Shown: positions 50,449 through 59,741 of the stretch, in pieces | How positions within the stretch are numbered: the first letter of the stretch is position 1 | Layout of the letters: every line of letters starts with the position of its first letter | From: an uncultured bacterium | GTDB taxonomy: Bacteria; Cyanobacteriota; Vampirovibrionia; Gastranaerophilales; Gastranaerophilaceae | NCBI GenBank assembly: GCA_949296355.1 | Contig: CASFPS010000001.1 | Location: 1 to 64,000, forward strand | Reading direction: 5' to 3' | DNA: 64,000 nt | The notes under the pieces: model-generated | Seen by the model: only the letters and a program-made list of their open reading frames with translations | Told to the model about the DNA's origin: nothing | Database searches by the model: none | Program-made: the position numbers and the translations under genes

Positions 50449-50488
50449 TTAGAACCGGATAAATAAGGTTCCGGAAAAGGATATAAAA

Positions 50489-51544
50489 ATGGCAGTTTGT
50501 AAAATAAAAACGTTAAAAAACAATAACCGAATGTCGACTCAGGAACTTTTACAGACGATTTATAAGAAAATCGACGAAGGTCAGAGTGAGTTTGAAATTG
50601 AAGCCTGCGGGCAGCATGATATCGGCGGGGCGGTTAAGGCAAAGAGTGATGATAAGACTCTTTTGTTTAAAATAACCAATCCGGGGCAGAGAGTCGGCGC
50701 TATGGCTATGGACGGGGTTAAAATTGTTGTTGAAGGCTCAGCGCCTGCAGATGTCGGCTGGCTGAATTCCGGAGCGGAAATCGTTGTAAAAGGTGATGCC
50801 GGTGATACCGCCGCGCATTGTGCGGCAGGCGGCAAGGTTTTTATAGGCGGAAGAGTCGGAACACGCTCGGGGGCATTAATGAAACATGACCCGCGCTTTG
50901 AGCCGCCTCAATTCTGGGTTCTAAAAAATACCGGCTCATTCAGCTTTGAATTTATGGGCGGCGGTATTGCCGTTATATGCGGATATGATTGTGATAATTT
51001 AACTTCGGTTCTCTCTAACCGCTCCTGTGTCGGTATGGTGGGCGGAGTTGTTTATGTGAGAGGAAATGTCGAAGGGCTTGCAAATTGTGTTGAAAAACTT
51101 CCGCTCGACAAGCTTGATAAAGATTTTCTAAAATCCGGAATGCCGGAATTTTTAAAAGAAATCGGAAAACCTGAACTGGAAGAAGAATTGCTCGATTTTT
51201 CAAAATGGGCAAAAATTCTGCCGCTTCCAAAAGAATTGAAAGAAAAGAAGCAGCCGGTAAAAGATTTTATTAAAAACGAATGGTTTAAAGAAGGATTGTT
51301 TGGTGATCTTGTTGAAGATGACGGCAAAGTTTACGGTCTTGCAGAAACCGGAGACGCAAGGCTCAGAAAGCCGGAATGGGACAAAGATTTGTGTGTAGCG
51401 TGTGATTTATGTCTTAAAAATTGCCCGCAAAATGCCATAAAAAAAGATTTAACAAAATATATTTCCGAGTCTGAAAAATGCATCGGCTGCGGAATTTGTG
51501 CTGCAGTTTGTCCGCGTCAGGCATGGAAAATGACAGGAGCATAA
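50489..51544 (+). CDS. Glutamate synthase, GXGXG-domain subunit with ferredoxin tail
   Basis: A 351-residue protein. Residues about 25-245 form the right-handed helix of the GXGXG (GltB C-terminal) domain, with ACGQHDIGGAVKAKS, GDAGDTAAHCAAGGKVFIGGRVG and FMGGGIAVICGYDC. The last 60 residues add a two-cluster ferredoxin (CVACDLCLKNCPQN, CIGCGICAAVCPRQA). It completes the split enzyme, although a HEPN module separates it from the FMN subunit. A Shine-Dalgarno (AAAAGGA) precedes it. Confidence 0.9.
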   Translation: MAVCKIKTLKNNNRMSTQELLQTIYKKIDEGQSEFEIEACGQHDIGGAVKAKSDDKTLLFKITNPGQRVGAMAMDGVKIVVEGSAPADVGWLNSGAEIVVKGDAGDTAAHCAAGGKVFIGGRVGTRSGALMKHDPRFEPPQFWVLKNTGSFSFEFMGGGIAVICGYDCDNLTSVLSNRSCVGMVGGVVYVRGNVEGLANCVEKLPLDKLDKDFLKSGMPEFLKEIGKPELEEELLDFSKWAKILPLPKELKEKKQPVKDFIKNEWFKEGLFGDLVEDDGKVYGLAETGDARLRKPEWDKDLCVACDLCLKNCPQNAIKKDLTKYISESEKCIGCGICAAVCPRQAWKMTGA

Positions 51545-51606
51545 TAAGTGTTTGATACAAGTTATTATGTCATATGTAAAGTTTTGTATCAATTTTAGCA
51601 CTCGTT

Positions 51607-51667
51607 GAAAATTATAGCTTTAAAAAATGTTTATATATATATACTAACTATATATATATACTAACTA
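51607..51667 (+). promoter_or_regulatory. Weak bipartite motif overlapping a 17-base tandem duplication
   Basis: GAAAATT at 51607-51613 and TGTTTATATA at 51628-51637 keep the 21-base distance but match less well. A perfect direct duplication of TATATATATACTAACTA follows at 51634-51667. It may be the control region of the 51742-54343 unit, which begins about 100 bases on. Confidence 0.4.
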
Positions 51668-51741
51668 AAAACATATAACAAGCATAACATTTTGTATAAA
51701 ATTGTTATCCAAATATAGACAAAAATAAGAAAGGATATTTG

Positions 51742-52014
51742 ATGAATTACGAGATATATTCTGCTATTGCGCAGTCAGAAAACAAAAATACAGAAGATAC
51801 GATACATATTCTTGCTAAGGTCGATAATTTTGACTTGTATAAGACTTTGCCAGATGTTAGAAAATATCTGCTTGAAAAATACGGTATCAAAGGCAATGTG
51901 AGTAAATTTACATTGTGGCGAAACTGCTTTTTAAGTGTTACGGAATTTGAAAAATTTTTACAAATAAAACTTGAATGTAACAACGAAGTAAAGCTGTATT
52001 ATTACAACAAATAA
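51742..52014 (+). CDS. Unknown small protein
   Basis: I do not recognise this 90-residue protein. It looks globular, with mixed helix and strand, no membrane segment, and two cysteines. The ATG at 51742 is chosen because AGAAAGGA lies eight bases before it; a TTG one codon earlier is also in frame. It precedes the large unknown protein by 34 bases and is likely co-transcribed with it. Confidence 0.6.
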   Translation: MNYEIYSAIAQSENKNTEDTIHILAKVDNFDLYKTLPDVRKYLLEKYGIKGNVSKFTLWRNCFLSVTEFEKFLQIKLECNNEVKLYYYNK

Positions 52015-52048
52015 TATGTAAATAAATAGAATAAGGAGTTGAATTTTT

Positions 52049-54343
52049 ATGACAAATGTTAATGTGAACAATTTACCATACGAGTATATGGTGCAAATGG
52101 AGCAAAACAACAGTCGCAGTGGCGCTTCTAATAGTACAGAAACGCAAGAAACAAATTTTGTTGATGGAATAAATCAGAGACTGGGTTCTGGTGATAAAAC
52201 AGCAATTCAAGAACTGGAAGCAAAAGGTATTCCAGCAATAGTCGCTGAGATGGAAAACGGATACAAAGTTCAATATACATATGGTCGTGTAAATTACACA
52301 GTAACATATTTTGCGCCGTCTGAATCAAATCAAAATATTCCGGATGCAACTCAAGATTCAACAAATACAGCTCAATTGCCAGATTCTGCTCCGATAACAC
52401 TTCCAGAGAAGACTCCGGAAGAACCAGATGCCGCTATTCCAGAACCTGATAATTCTTCTCCGACAGCAGATTCTGTTATAGAACAGCCTACTGTAGTACC
52501 TGATGAGCCGGTAACTACACCTCCGGAAGAAGTTCCTGTTGAAGGGTTGGTTGATCCTAATGACGAGGATATGTGGAAAATTATAGTCGGAGCAGAAAAT
52601 GTTTCTAAATTTACAGATGCTAAGACCGGAAAGTTTTCTGTAGCCGAGGCAAAAGCCTGGTGTGCTACGGGTTTTCATTATGTACAAGGGGGAAGGAATA
52701 ATATAAATCAGATAGCTCCCGGACTGTTTCAAATTTATTATGATCAATCGGAAAATCAAGCAACTAATTATTGTTTGATGGTATATGATCCAACTACAAA
52801 AGAACTTCATCACGTCATGAATTACGAGGTACTTAATGTGGACATTACTGATCATTCTGGGAATACTACTAAAGCCGGAACCATTGTTGGTGGTGAGATG
52901 ACATATTTACGTGCAGACAAATACTATGATTTAGTGGATAAGTCTGATTATTTAAAAAATGCTATTGATACATATATACGTGACGGTTTATTTAAAGCAG
53001 AAAAACTGAGCTTTGATCAAGAGGGTGTCTCTGGAGAAAGAAATGCAGCAATTTACCATTCTGACGGGGATGTAAGCCCTGAGTATATAGAAAAAGTTAA
53101 ACAAACCTACAATCATTATATAGAGCATTCTAATTGGTGGGGAGCAAATTTTGACATTATAACATTCCAACGAACTCCTGAACTTCGTCCCGGGGTTTGG
53201 GGTAATCCACCTAATGATGTTTTATATTATTTTGACGGTGTTAATATTAAAAAAGTTGATAAAGATGAACCTGTGAATGAACTTATAAATGAGTGTATTG
53301 AATCATTAATAACAAGTGATGGTTTGTCACGGGAGATACAGACAGAAGCTTTTACCCAGCTATATCTTGCTCTTACCGGAAAGTCCCAGATGAGTATAAT
53401 TGAGCTGGATGATCACGGATTAAGCGGAATTGGCTTAACGGACAGAACAAGCCTTGATTTATATTACGGTAAAGATAACGTAAATCTGTCACACGAAATT
53501 GAAATTAATTCTCCGGTCAGACCTTCTAATAAATTCGTGGTTGTAGAGGATGAAAAAGAATTTCAAGAGTTTGTAAATGATATAAAGGAGCTGGCTGAGC
53601 AGCCTAAGATAATCTCTCCGGTAGAGAATGCTAATGATATATTTAAATCAGATGCTGCAATTGATTGGTTGGTAGCATACTTTGGATTGAATAATCCAAA
53701 AAATTACGGATATGGAAATAATAATTTGGAGACAAGTGCTTATACGCCAGAGATTAGATATTTTGAAGACGGAACTCCATATTATTATATAGGTAATGAT
53801 TCTACCTTGGTTAATGTCGGTGAAGTAGAGGAATTTAGCGGCTGGGCTGATATCGACGGAAAAGTTAGTGAATCTTTACCAATAGTAGAACAAGATGGAG
53901 AAAGATATTTTACTGCAGAAAGCGCATATAAATACTGGTATGAAAATAGCTATACTCCGAATGGTTTGGGTGGTACTCATAGCTCGGTGTTTCCTGATAA
54001 GACATTGTTTGCGAATTTCTTATATGCAGTTTGCCAAACTGATTATTACTGTGGTTCTACAGGAGAATTCCGTGATCGTATAAATGAATATTTTAAATCC
54101 ATTGGCGGTATAACAACAGATGGTGTGAACTATATGGTAACTTTCGAACAGCTCTTAAAAGCTTATATCAATCTTCAGAATATGCCGGAAGGTTTCTATG
54201 TTGCAAGCGGAGACAAAGATAATCTATTTATTATAGAAACGCCAAATGATGAAGAAGATGCGGAAGTAATCAATGATCGTATAGCAGGCATATATAATGA
54301 TGCCTGTGAAGATATTATATCTTATGGTGATATATTAGATTAA
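52049..54343 (+). CDS. Large unknown multidomain protein
   Basis: A 764-residue acidic protein that I cannot assign. Residues 1-90 are a small module ending in VQYTYGRVNYTVTYF. Residues about 95-165 are a Pro/Glu/Thr linker (PEEPDAAIPEPDN and similar). The rest (about 170-764) is globular, Tyr/Asn-rich, and includes an EF-hand-like stretch FTDAKTGKFSVAEAKAW near residue 187. No signal peptide or membrane segment is seen. Proline is often CCA, unlike nearby housekeeping genes. A Shine-Dalgarno (AAGGAG) and a terminator frame it. Confidence 0.6.
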   Translation: MTNVNVNNLPYEYMVQMEQNNSRSGASNSTETQETNFVDGINQRLGSGDKTAIQELEAKGIPAIVAEMENGYKVQYTYGRVNYTVTYFAPSESNQNIPDATQDSTNTAQLPDSAPITLPEKTPEEPDAAIPEPDNSSPTADSVIEQPTVVPDEPVTTPPEEVPVEGLVDPNDEDMWKIIVGAENVSKFTDAKTGKFSVAEAKAWCATGFHYVQGGRNNINQIAPGLFQIYYDQSENQATNYCLMVYDPTTKELHHVMNYEVLNVDITDHSGNTTKAGTIVGGEMTYLRADKYYDLVDKSDYLKNAIDTYIRDGLFKAEKLSFDQEGVSGERNAAIYHSDGDVSPEYIEKVKQTYNHYIEHSNWWGANFDIITFQRTPELRPGVWGNPPNDVLYYFDGVNIKKVDKDEPVNELINECIESLITSDGLSREIQTEAFTQLYLALTGKSQMSIIELDDHGLSGIGLTDRTSLDLYYGKDNVNLSHEIEINSPVRPSNKFVVVEDEKEFQEFVNDIKELAEQPKIISPVENANDIFKSDAAIDWLVAYFGLNNPKNYGYGNNNLETSAYTPEIRYFEDGTPYYYIGNDSTLVNVGEVEEFSGWADIDGKVSESLPIVEQDGERYFTAESAYKYWYENSYTPNGLGGTHSSVFPDKTLFANFLYAVCQTDYYCGSTGEFRDRINEYFKSIGGITTDGVNYMVTFEQLLKAYINLQNMPEGFYVASGDKDNLFIIETPNDEEDAEVINDRIAGIYNDACEDIISYGDILD

Positions 54344-54360
54344 GATAATCAAAACGCAAT

Positions 54361-54396
54361 AAGAGCCGGTGTTATTAAAACCCCGGCTCTTTGTTT
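54361..54396 (+). terminator. Intrinsic terminator of the 52049-54343 gene
   Basis: AAGAGCCGG pairs with CCGGCTCTT and is followed by TTGTTT. Confidence 0.8.
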
Positions 54397-54458
54397 AAAG
54401 AAATTCAACTAGTAGGCTGTGTTGTTTTGTAAACTTATGTAACGAAAAATTCTTCACC

Positions 54459-54490
54459 TGAAATTATTAGCAAAAGAAATACTTTATATA
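54459..54490 (+). promoter_or_regulatory. Bipartite promoter-like motif, copy 5 (no gene downstream)
   Basis: TGAAATTATTA at 54459-54469 matches 9 of 11 bases of copy 4 (GGCAATTATTA), and TACTTTATATATA starts at 54480, again 21 bases on. Downstream there is only a short stretch and a terminator. Confidence 0.55.
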
Positions 54491-54494
54491 TACA

Positions 54495-54576
54495 TAAGAC
54501 ATTAACAAGTGTTAGACATAAGAGAGAGAAAAAGAGAAATTGAAAAATAACTTCCCTTCTCGGGAAGCTTTTTTTT
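54495..54576 (+). ncRNA. Candidate small RNA of about 80 nt
   Basis: Starts just past promoter-like copy 5 and ends at an intrinsic terminator (CTTCCC, loop TTCTC, GGGAAG, then eight T) at 54551-54576. The body is purine-rich (AGAGAGAGAAAAAGAG) and has no credible reading frame with a ribosome site. The 3' end abuts the aroQ stop on the other strand. The transcript limits are inferred. Confidence 0.45.
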
Positions 54577-55015
54577 ACGACATCTTCTTTAAGTAATCAA
54601 CAAGTCCTTCTACGGCAAGCGTGTAACTTAGTTCCTTGAAACCTACAACCTGCGCAATGCAGACAGCTGAAAGCAGTGATGTATGACGAAACTCTTCACG
54701 GGCGTGAATATTTGTCATATGGATTTCTACTGTCGGAATTTGAACGGAAGATATTGCATCACGTATAACTACGCTGGTATGCGTGTAACCGCCGGCGTTA
54801 ATCAAAATCCCGTCGTAAATTCCTTTTGCGGACTGAATTTTATCAACAATCTCACCCTCGTGATTGCTCTGCAAGGTATCAATTTCCGCACCAAGAGAAT
54901 TTCCCTTTTCGATAACAGCTTTTTCGATATCCGAGAGAGTTGTATGACCATATTTTTCAGGCTCCCGTGAGCCAAGCATATTCAGATTCGCGCCGTTGAT
55001 AAGTAAAATTTTCAT
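54575..55015 (-). CDS. aroQ: 3-dehydroquinate dehydratase, type II
   Basis: Third step of the shikimate pathway. The 146 residues match type II enzymes: NGANLNMLGSREPEKYG with the catalytic Tyr, SNHEGEIVDKI, NAGGYTHTSVVIRDA and VEIHMTNIHAREEFRHTS with the general acid His. A Shine-Dalgarno (CAGGGG) precedes it. No other shikimate gene is adjacent. Confidence 0.95.
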   Translation of the reverse strand: MKILLINGANLNMLGSREPEKYGHTTLSDIEKAVIEKGNSLGAEIDTLQSNHEGEIVDKIQSAKGIYDGILINAGGYTHTSVVIRDAISSVQIPTVEIHMTNIHAREEFRHTSLLSAVCIAQVVGFKELSYTLAVEGLVDYLKKMS

Positions 55016-55086
55016 AAAATAAACCCCTGACTTTTAATATTACATATTTTATAATACAATAATCTTGATAAGAATGCGAGGAAAAA

Positions 55087-55410
55087 ATGATTAACAAACG
55101 CTGGTATGACAGAGATCCGATTTTAAAAGAAGCTTTAGAATTATTAAGACTTTCACCGGATGATACCAAAACAGAAGCGGCAGAATTTATGCTCCAGCTT
55201 CAAGAGCAGGTAGCAGGCGAAGTTATAGAACATGTTTACGATATTATAAACACTTATCAGGGTAAGGGAAACCGCTGGTATGATAATGATCCGATGATGT
55301 TAAAAGCAGTAGAGCTGCTGCGTAACGCTCCGCCTAAGGTTCAGAGAGTTGCCGCATTAAAACTTCTTATCGCGCTTGAACAGAAAAGCTTTGAGGGAGT
55401 AGAAATATAA
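55087..55410 (+). CDS. Unknown protein with internal duplication
   Basis: A 107-residue helical protein. Residues 3-41 and 61-99 are two copies of one unit, each opening with RWYD.DP and continuing with A.ELLR. I do not recognise the family. A Shine-Dalgarno (GCGAGGAAA) is present. It ends three bases before folE2, so the two are probably co-transcribed. It might be an accessory or a moonlighting neighbour; nothing in it suggests catalysis. Confidence 0.7.
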   Translation: MINKRWYDRDPILKEALELLRLSPDDTKTEAAEFMLQLQEQVAGEVIEHVYDIINTYQGKGNRWYDNDPMMLKAVELLRNAPPKVQRVAALKLLIALEQKSFEGVEI

Positions 55411-55413
55411 TAA

Positions 55414-56205
55414 ATGAAAGATGTTCAGAATCAATCTGATACACGCGGTGTAGAGATTCAAAAGGTAGGTATTAAAGGGTTTGAGCTTCCTCTTACTATT
55501 CAGAGGAAGGATAAGGAGGATATTGTTATATATTCTTCTGCAACCGCCGGCGTATCCTTACCGGCGCATTATAAAGGTACTCACATGTCAAGATTTGTAG
55601 AGGTTCTGAATAAATGGCGGAGCAAAAAGACTCTCGGGGTTGATATAAAAGGGTGTGTTGAAGCGATTATTCAGAAACTGAACGCAAAGAGCGGGTATTT
55701 GAAGCTTGATTTTAAATATTTTATAGACAAAAAAGCGCCTGTAACGGGAATTTCCGCCCCGATGTGTTATGATTGTACTTTTGAAGGCGTTCTTGATAAT
55801 TACGGTGAAGAAGATGAGGAATACAGATTTTTCCTCGGTGTGAAAGTTCCGGTAACGACGCTCTGCCCTTGCTCAAAAGAGATTTCCGAATACGGCGCGC
55901 ATAATCAGAGGGCTATAGTTTCGGTTAAAGTTACTTATCCTGAAGATGAGCACATCTGGCTAGAAGACTTAGTCAAAGATATCGAAAAATGTGCCTCATG
56001 CGAATTGTATCCTCTCTTAAAACGCGAGGACGAAAAGTTCGTAACAGAACGCGCGTACAATAATCCAAAATTTGTGGAAGATGTTCTTCGTGATGTTGTG
56101 TTATTGCTGAGAAACAATGATATAATTGATTCTTTTGAAGTCGAGTGTGAATCCTTAGAAAGCATCCATAACCACTCTGCCTGGGCTTACCAGCGGGAGG
56201 GATAG
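55414..56205 (+). CDS. folE2: GTP cyclohydrolase FolE2 (type IB)
   Basis: Opens GTP to dihydroneopterin triphosphate for folate or queuosine-type products. The 263 residues match COG1469: DVQNQSDTRGVEIQKVGI, ATAGVSLPAHYKGTHMSRFVEVL and the metal-site Cys region TTLCPCSKEISEYGAHNQR. This type uses varied divalent metals and often serves cells short of zinc. It lies just after the internally duplicated small protein. Confidence 0.93.
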   Translation: MKDVQNQSDTRGVEIQKVGIKGFELPLTIQRKDKEDIVIYSSATAGVSLPAHYKGTHMSRFVEVLNKWRSKKTLGVDIKGCVEAIIQKLNAKSGYLKLDFKYFIDKKAPVTGISAPMCYDCTFEGVLDNYGEEDEEYRFFLGVKVPVTTLCPCSKEISEYGAHNQRAIVSVKVTYPEDEHIWLEDLVKDIEKCASCELYPLLKREDEKFVTERAYNNPKFVEDVLRDVVLLLRNNDIIDSFEVECESLESIHNHSAWAYQREG

Positions 56206-56217
56206 AATATCTTGTCA

Positions 56218-56249
56218 GTGATCAAGTGACCAAGTGATCAGGTGATCAA
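56218..56249. repeat. Octad tandem repeat
   Basis: Four eight-base units: GTGATCAA, GTGACCAA, GTGATCAG, GTGATCAA. It fills the gap between folE2 and the membrane glycosyltransferase gene. Confidence 0.75.
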
Positions 56250-56260
56250 GAGGGTAAATT

Positions 56261-57685
56261 TTGAAAAATTTTAATACTAAAAATATTATCTTAATACTTG
56301 TTTTTACAATTGCTATCTATTTAAGGCTGGATGCGTATTTAATCAATAATTCTTTTTTTACGGATGAAATTTTACTGGCGCAGAATATTTTTGAAAGGAA
56401 TTATTCCGGCTTGTTTTTGCCTTTGAATTATTTTCAATCCGCTCCGTATTTATTTCTTGTAATTTCAAAATTCATTTCTTCAACTCTCGGAATAAACGAG
56501 CTTTGTTTCAGGTGGTTTCCTCTTATTTCAAGTCTTGTTTCGGTATTTTTGTTTTACTTACTATTAAAAGAATATTTTAAGAATTTTGCTGTCAAAACCC
56601 TCGGTTTGTTTACTTTTGCAATTTCATACCAGCTTCTTTTTTACTCTCAGGCTTTTAAACAGTATTCGTCAGATGTTCTTGCAGCAATTGTTATCTTGCT
56701 TCTATCATCAAAACTTTTTAAAACAGAACTATCTTCGCTCAAAACTTTTGCTCTGGGGTTTGTCTGGCTGATTTGTATAATGCTTTCTTTTCCCGCATAC
56801 ATAATGATAGCGGCGTTTTTTATTGCATATATTATTACTAAAAAGAATCTGAAAATTCTGTTTTCTCTTATAATTCCGGCATTGTTCAGTGTATTTTATT
56901 ATATTTTTAATCTCTCAAAAGTCGGCGCTTCGGCGTATCTTTCAGATTACTGGCAAAAGGGTTTTGAAATATTTTCACCTGGGATTTATAAACTAAATTT
57001 TGACTTTTTGTTTCAATACTATTCTTTTCCGATTTTGTTTTTGATTCTGTTAATAATTGGTTTTTGTTATTTGTATAAATATAACAGATTTTATTTCCGG
57101 AACTTATCCTTTTCTATAGGACTAACTCTACTCGCTGCTATTCTAAAAATTTACCCCTTTGAAAGACGGTTGTGTTTATTTTTGCTTCCGGTCTTAATAC
57201 TTATAATAATTTACCCCCTTGATAATTTGAAAGATAATATCAAATCAAAATTAATCCTGTTTGCGGCATTGATTTTTTTCGGGTTCGGGTATTTTAATTT
57301 TGCAAAAGAATTTGTAAGAGGAAATGTAAGCTATTTAAGGCAGGACGTAAAACCGCTTCTCGGAATTGTTTTACAAAAGAAGGAGAGTGAAAATATTTAT
57401 CTTTATTACGGCTCTTTGACGGCTTACTCATATTATTCAAAACTTTACCCCCTTCCAGCTGCAATCGGCGGAACTTATCCAAAAGATGAAAAGGTTTCGG
57501 AAAAATATATGCTCTCGGATTTAAGCCGGCTTCCGAAGGGTGTGTATTATCTATTATTTGTCAAAGGAACCTGGACTTTTGATAAAGATATTGAAGCTGC
57601 AAAAGAATGGTTTAATCTAAATGCGGAAATAGCGGATGAATACGCTTTAAAATCCGCATACTTATTTAAGATAAAGATTAAATAA
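56261..57685 (+). CDS. Multi-pass glycosyltransferase, GT39/ArnT-like
   Basis: A 474-residue integral membrane protein with about ten hydrophobic segments. The first periplasmic loop carries the acidic pair FFTDEILLAQN typical of PMT/ArnT/GT39-like GT-C enzymes, which use polyprenyl-phosphate sugars. The C-terminal 120 residues are a soluble extracytoplasmic part. Initiation is at TTG (56261) with AGAGGG upstream; there is no in-frame ATG until far into the domain. The acceptor is unknown. Confidence 0.72.
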   Translation: MKNFNTKNIILILVFTIAIYLRLDAYLINNSFFTDEILLAQNIFERNYSGLFLPLNYFQSAPYLFLVISKFISSTLGINELCFRWFPLISSLVSVFLFYLLLKEYFKNFAVKTLGLFTFAISYQLLFYSQAFKQYSSDVLAAIVILLLSSKLFKTELSSLKTFALGFVWLICIMLSFPAYIMIAAFFIAYIITKKNLKILFSLIIPALFSVFYYIFNLSKVGASAYLSDYWQKGFEIFSPGIYKLNFDFLFQYYSFPILFLILLIIGFCYLYKYNRFYFRNLSFSIGLTLLAAILKIYPFERRLCLFLLPVLILIIIYPLDNLKDNIKSKLILFAALIFFGFGYFNFAKEFVRGNVSYLRQDVKPLLGIVLQKKESENIYLYYGSLTAYSYYSKLYPLPAAIGGTYPKDEKVSEKYMLSDLSRLPKGVYYLLFVKGTWTFDKDIEAAKEWFNLNAEIADEYALKSAYLFKIKIK

Positions 57686-57742
57686 ATATTCTTGTATTTC
57701 TTCTATTATGGTTCTATAATTGTAAATAAAGGACAAGAGGGG

Positions 57743-59557
57743 ATGAAGAGCAAATTTTGGGTATTTTTATTATCTATGTTTTTAATATGTACTAAAGCAT
57801 TTGCTTTAGATGTTTATTCTCCGTATGTTCCGAAAAATAACGAGATTATTTTCAATCAGTCAATGTATAAAATTGATGTAATCGACCCTAAGGCTAACAC
57901 TAACTGGAAAGGTATAAATTATCCGGGGCTAAGAGGCGCTAACCAGCTTATAATTTATACTCCGTCTTTCGGTTACAGAACCGGTACAAACGAATACGGA
58001 ACGGAAGCTATTGTAACCGGAGATACCGTTACTTCTCTAAGCGGTGCGGATTCATTAATCCCTGCAAACGGACTTGTAATAAGCGGACACGGTCAGGCAA
58101 GAAAATGGATTAATGAAAATGTTATGGTCGGGGCAAAAATTTCTATTGACTATAATAAAAAAATAATAACATCATATATAACCTCTGATACTTTTCTTTT
58201 TACAGCCCGTGAGAGAATAAAAGAAGTTCAGAATATGATGCTCTATTACATACAAAGTGCTTCTAATTACAACCCGAAAAGAACCCAGCAAAATATTGAA
58301 AAAGCTAACGATTTGATTGAAAAAGCCCAGAAGAATACAGAGGATTCACAAAAATATGCTTCAAGAGCCATAGATTATGCAAACCTTGCAATGTCGACAG
58401 TTATCCCTTATGAGCCTTCCGAACTCAAAGGTGTCTGGATAAGACCTGCTTATTATAATGAAAGAGATATTGTAAAAAATGTGGAAAATCTTGCAAATGT
58501 AGGGATAAATAATATATTTCTTGAAACATATTATCACGGAAAAACAATATTCCCGTCCCAGACAATGACAAAATACGGGTTTATCCGCCAGAATGAAGAC
58601 TTTGTAGGATTTGACCCTTTAAAAATATGGATTCGTGAAGCACACAAACGCGGAATAAAAGTTCATATCTGGTTTGAAACATTTTACGCAGGAAACAGAC
58701 CGCCGGAGACTAACGCGGAATATATACTTGCAAAACGTCCTGATTGGGCGAATTGCAGAAAGAAAATGGCAAATTCAACCCAGCTAGATTATTCTGTTTC
58801 AGAACACAACGGATACTTTGTAGATCCGGCAAATCCGGAGGTACAGAACTTCCTGTATGAACTTTTGAGTGAAATAATTACAAAATATCGTCCTGACGGG
58901 ATTAATCTTGACTATATCAGATATCCGCAGGCACTTGATCCGGCTTATTCTACTTATGATTTATCCAACTGGGGATATACAAAATACGCAAGAACTGAAT
59001 TCAAGAACATGTACGGAGTTGATCCCGTTCTGTTGAAAACAAGCGATCCGTTGTGGTACCAGTGGAAATTTTACCGGTGCAATAAAGTTACAAGCTTTGT
59101 CCGGAGAGTAAGTCATCTTTGCAGGTATAATAAAATTGCCATAACTGCAGTTATTTTCCCTAACCGCAGAATGGCTCTTGATACAAAAATGCAAGACTGG
59201 CGGACATGGTCTATGAATAATTTTGTAGACGGATTTACACCGCTTTTTCTTACCTGTGATGATAAAACCGCTATGGGTTTGATGGATGAAGTTTTGAGAA
59301 ACAAATCGTCAAGTACAAAACTATACGCCGGATTGTTTGTAACATTTATGAACGGAGCTGCAACAGATTTAATTAAGCAAATTCATGCTGCAAGAAAGTA
59401 TGCTCTGAGCGGAATAATTATATTTGATTATGCACACCTTACGGATAATTATGTAATCACGCTTACGGAAAGCATATTCAGAGGCAGAAAAGAAGTAGTT
59501 ATACCGTCTCAGGGAGAAATTCCTGTTCAGAATAAGGATGTAAAGCGTGGAAGATGA
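57743..59557 (+). CDS. Secreted GHL10/DUF187-type glycosyl hydrolase-like protein
   Basis: A 604-residue exported protein. A signal peptide covers residues 1-20 (ending KAFAL). A non-catalytic region with a coiled-coil-like stretch (ENIEKANDLIEKAQKN type) spans about 20-220. A TIM-barrel of the glycosyl hydrolase-like 10 family follows, with LKGVWIRPAYYN, GIKVHIWFETFYAG and DGINLDYIRYP. It likely acts on a wall or surface polysaccharide; the substrate is unproven. The start at 57743 is set by AAGAGGGG. It follows the membrane glycosyltransferase. Confidence 0.85.
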   Translation: MKSKFWVFLLSMFLICTKAFALDVYSPYVPKNNEIIFNQSMYKIDVIDPKANTNWKGINYPGLRGANQLIIYTPSFGYRTGTNEYGTEAIVTGDTVTSLSGADSLIPANGLVISGHGQARKWINENVMVGAKISIDYNKKIITSYITSDTFLFTARERIKEVQNMMLYYIQSASNYNPKRTQQNIEKANDLIEKAQKNTEDSQKYASRAIDYANLAMSTVIPYEPSELKGVWIRPAYYNERDIVKNVENLANVGINNIFLETYYHGKTIFPSQTMTKYGFIRQNEDFVGFDPLKIWIREAHKRGIKVHIWFETFYAGNRPPETNAEYILAKRPDWANCRKKMANSTQLDYSVSEHNGYFVDPANPEVQNFLYELLSEIITKYRPDGINLDYIRYPQALDPAYSTYDLSNWGYTKYARTEFKNMYGVDPVLLKTSDPLWYQWKFYRCNKVTSFVRRVSHLCRYNKIAITAVIFPNRRMALDTKMQDWRTWSMNNFVDGFTPLFLTCDDKTAMGLMDEVLRNKSSSTKLYAGLFVTFMNGAATDLIKQIHAARKYALSGIIIFDYAHLTDNYVITLTESIFRGRKEVVIPSQGEIPVQNKDVKRGR

Positions 59558-59741
59558 TAACGACAAAAATGATAAAAGAAAGTTTCTCGGCATCTGGTTT
59601 GACTGCTGCCACACATACGGCAGATTGTATAAAAACCGTGAAGGAACGGCTTATGTAGGCAGATGCCCGAAGTGTCTGCGTCCTGTTAATGTCAAAATCG
59701 GCGGAGACGGTACAAGCAGAAGATTCTTTAGAGGGGAATGA
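59547..59741 (+). CDS. Small zinc-ribbon-like protein
   Basis: A 64-residue protein with an acidic/basic N-terminus, a CC pair and His near residue 20, and a CPKC knuckle near 41, arranged as a possible zinc ribbon. The start codon is GTG with AAGGA eight bases before, and it overlaps the hydrolase gene by 11 bases. The function is unknown. Confidence 0.6.
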   Translation: MEDDNDKNDKRKFLGIWFDCCHTYGRLYKNREGTAYVGRCPKCLRPVNVKIGGDGTSRRFFRGE

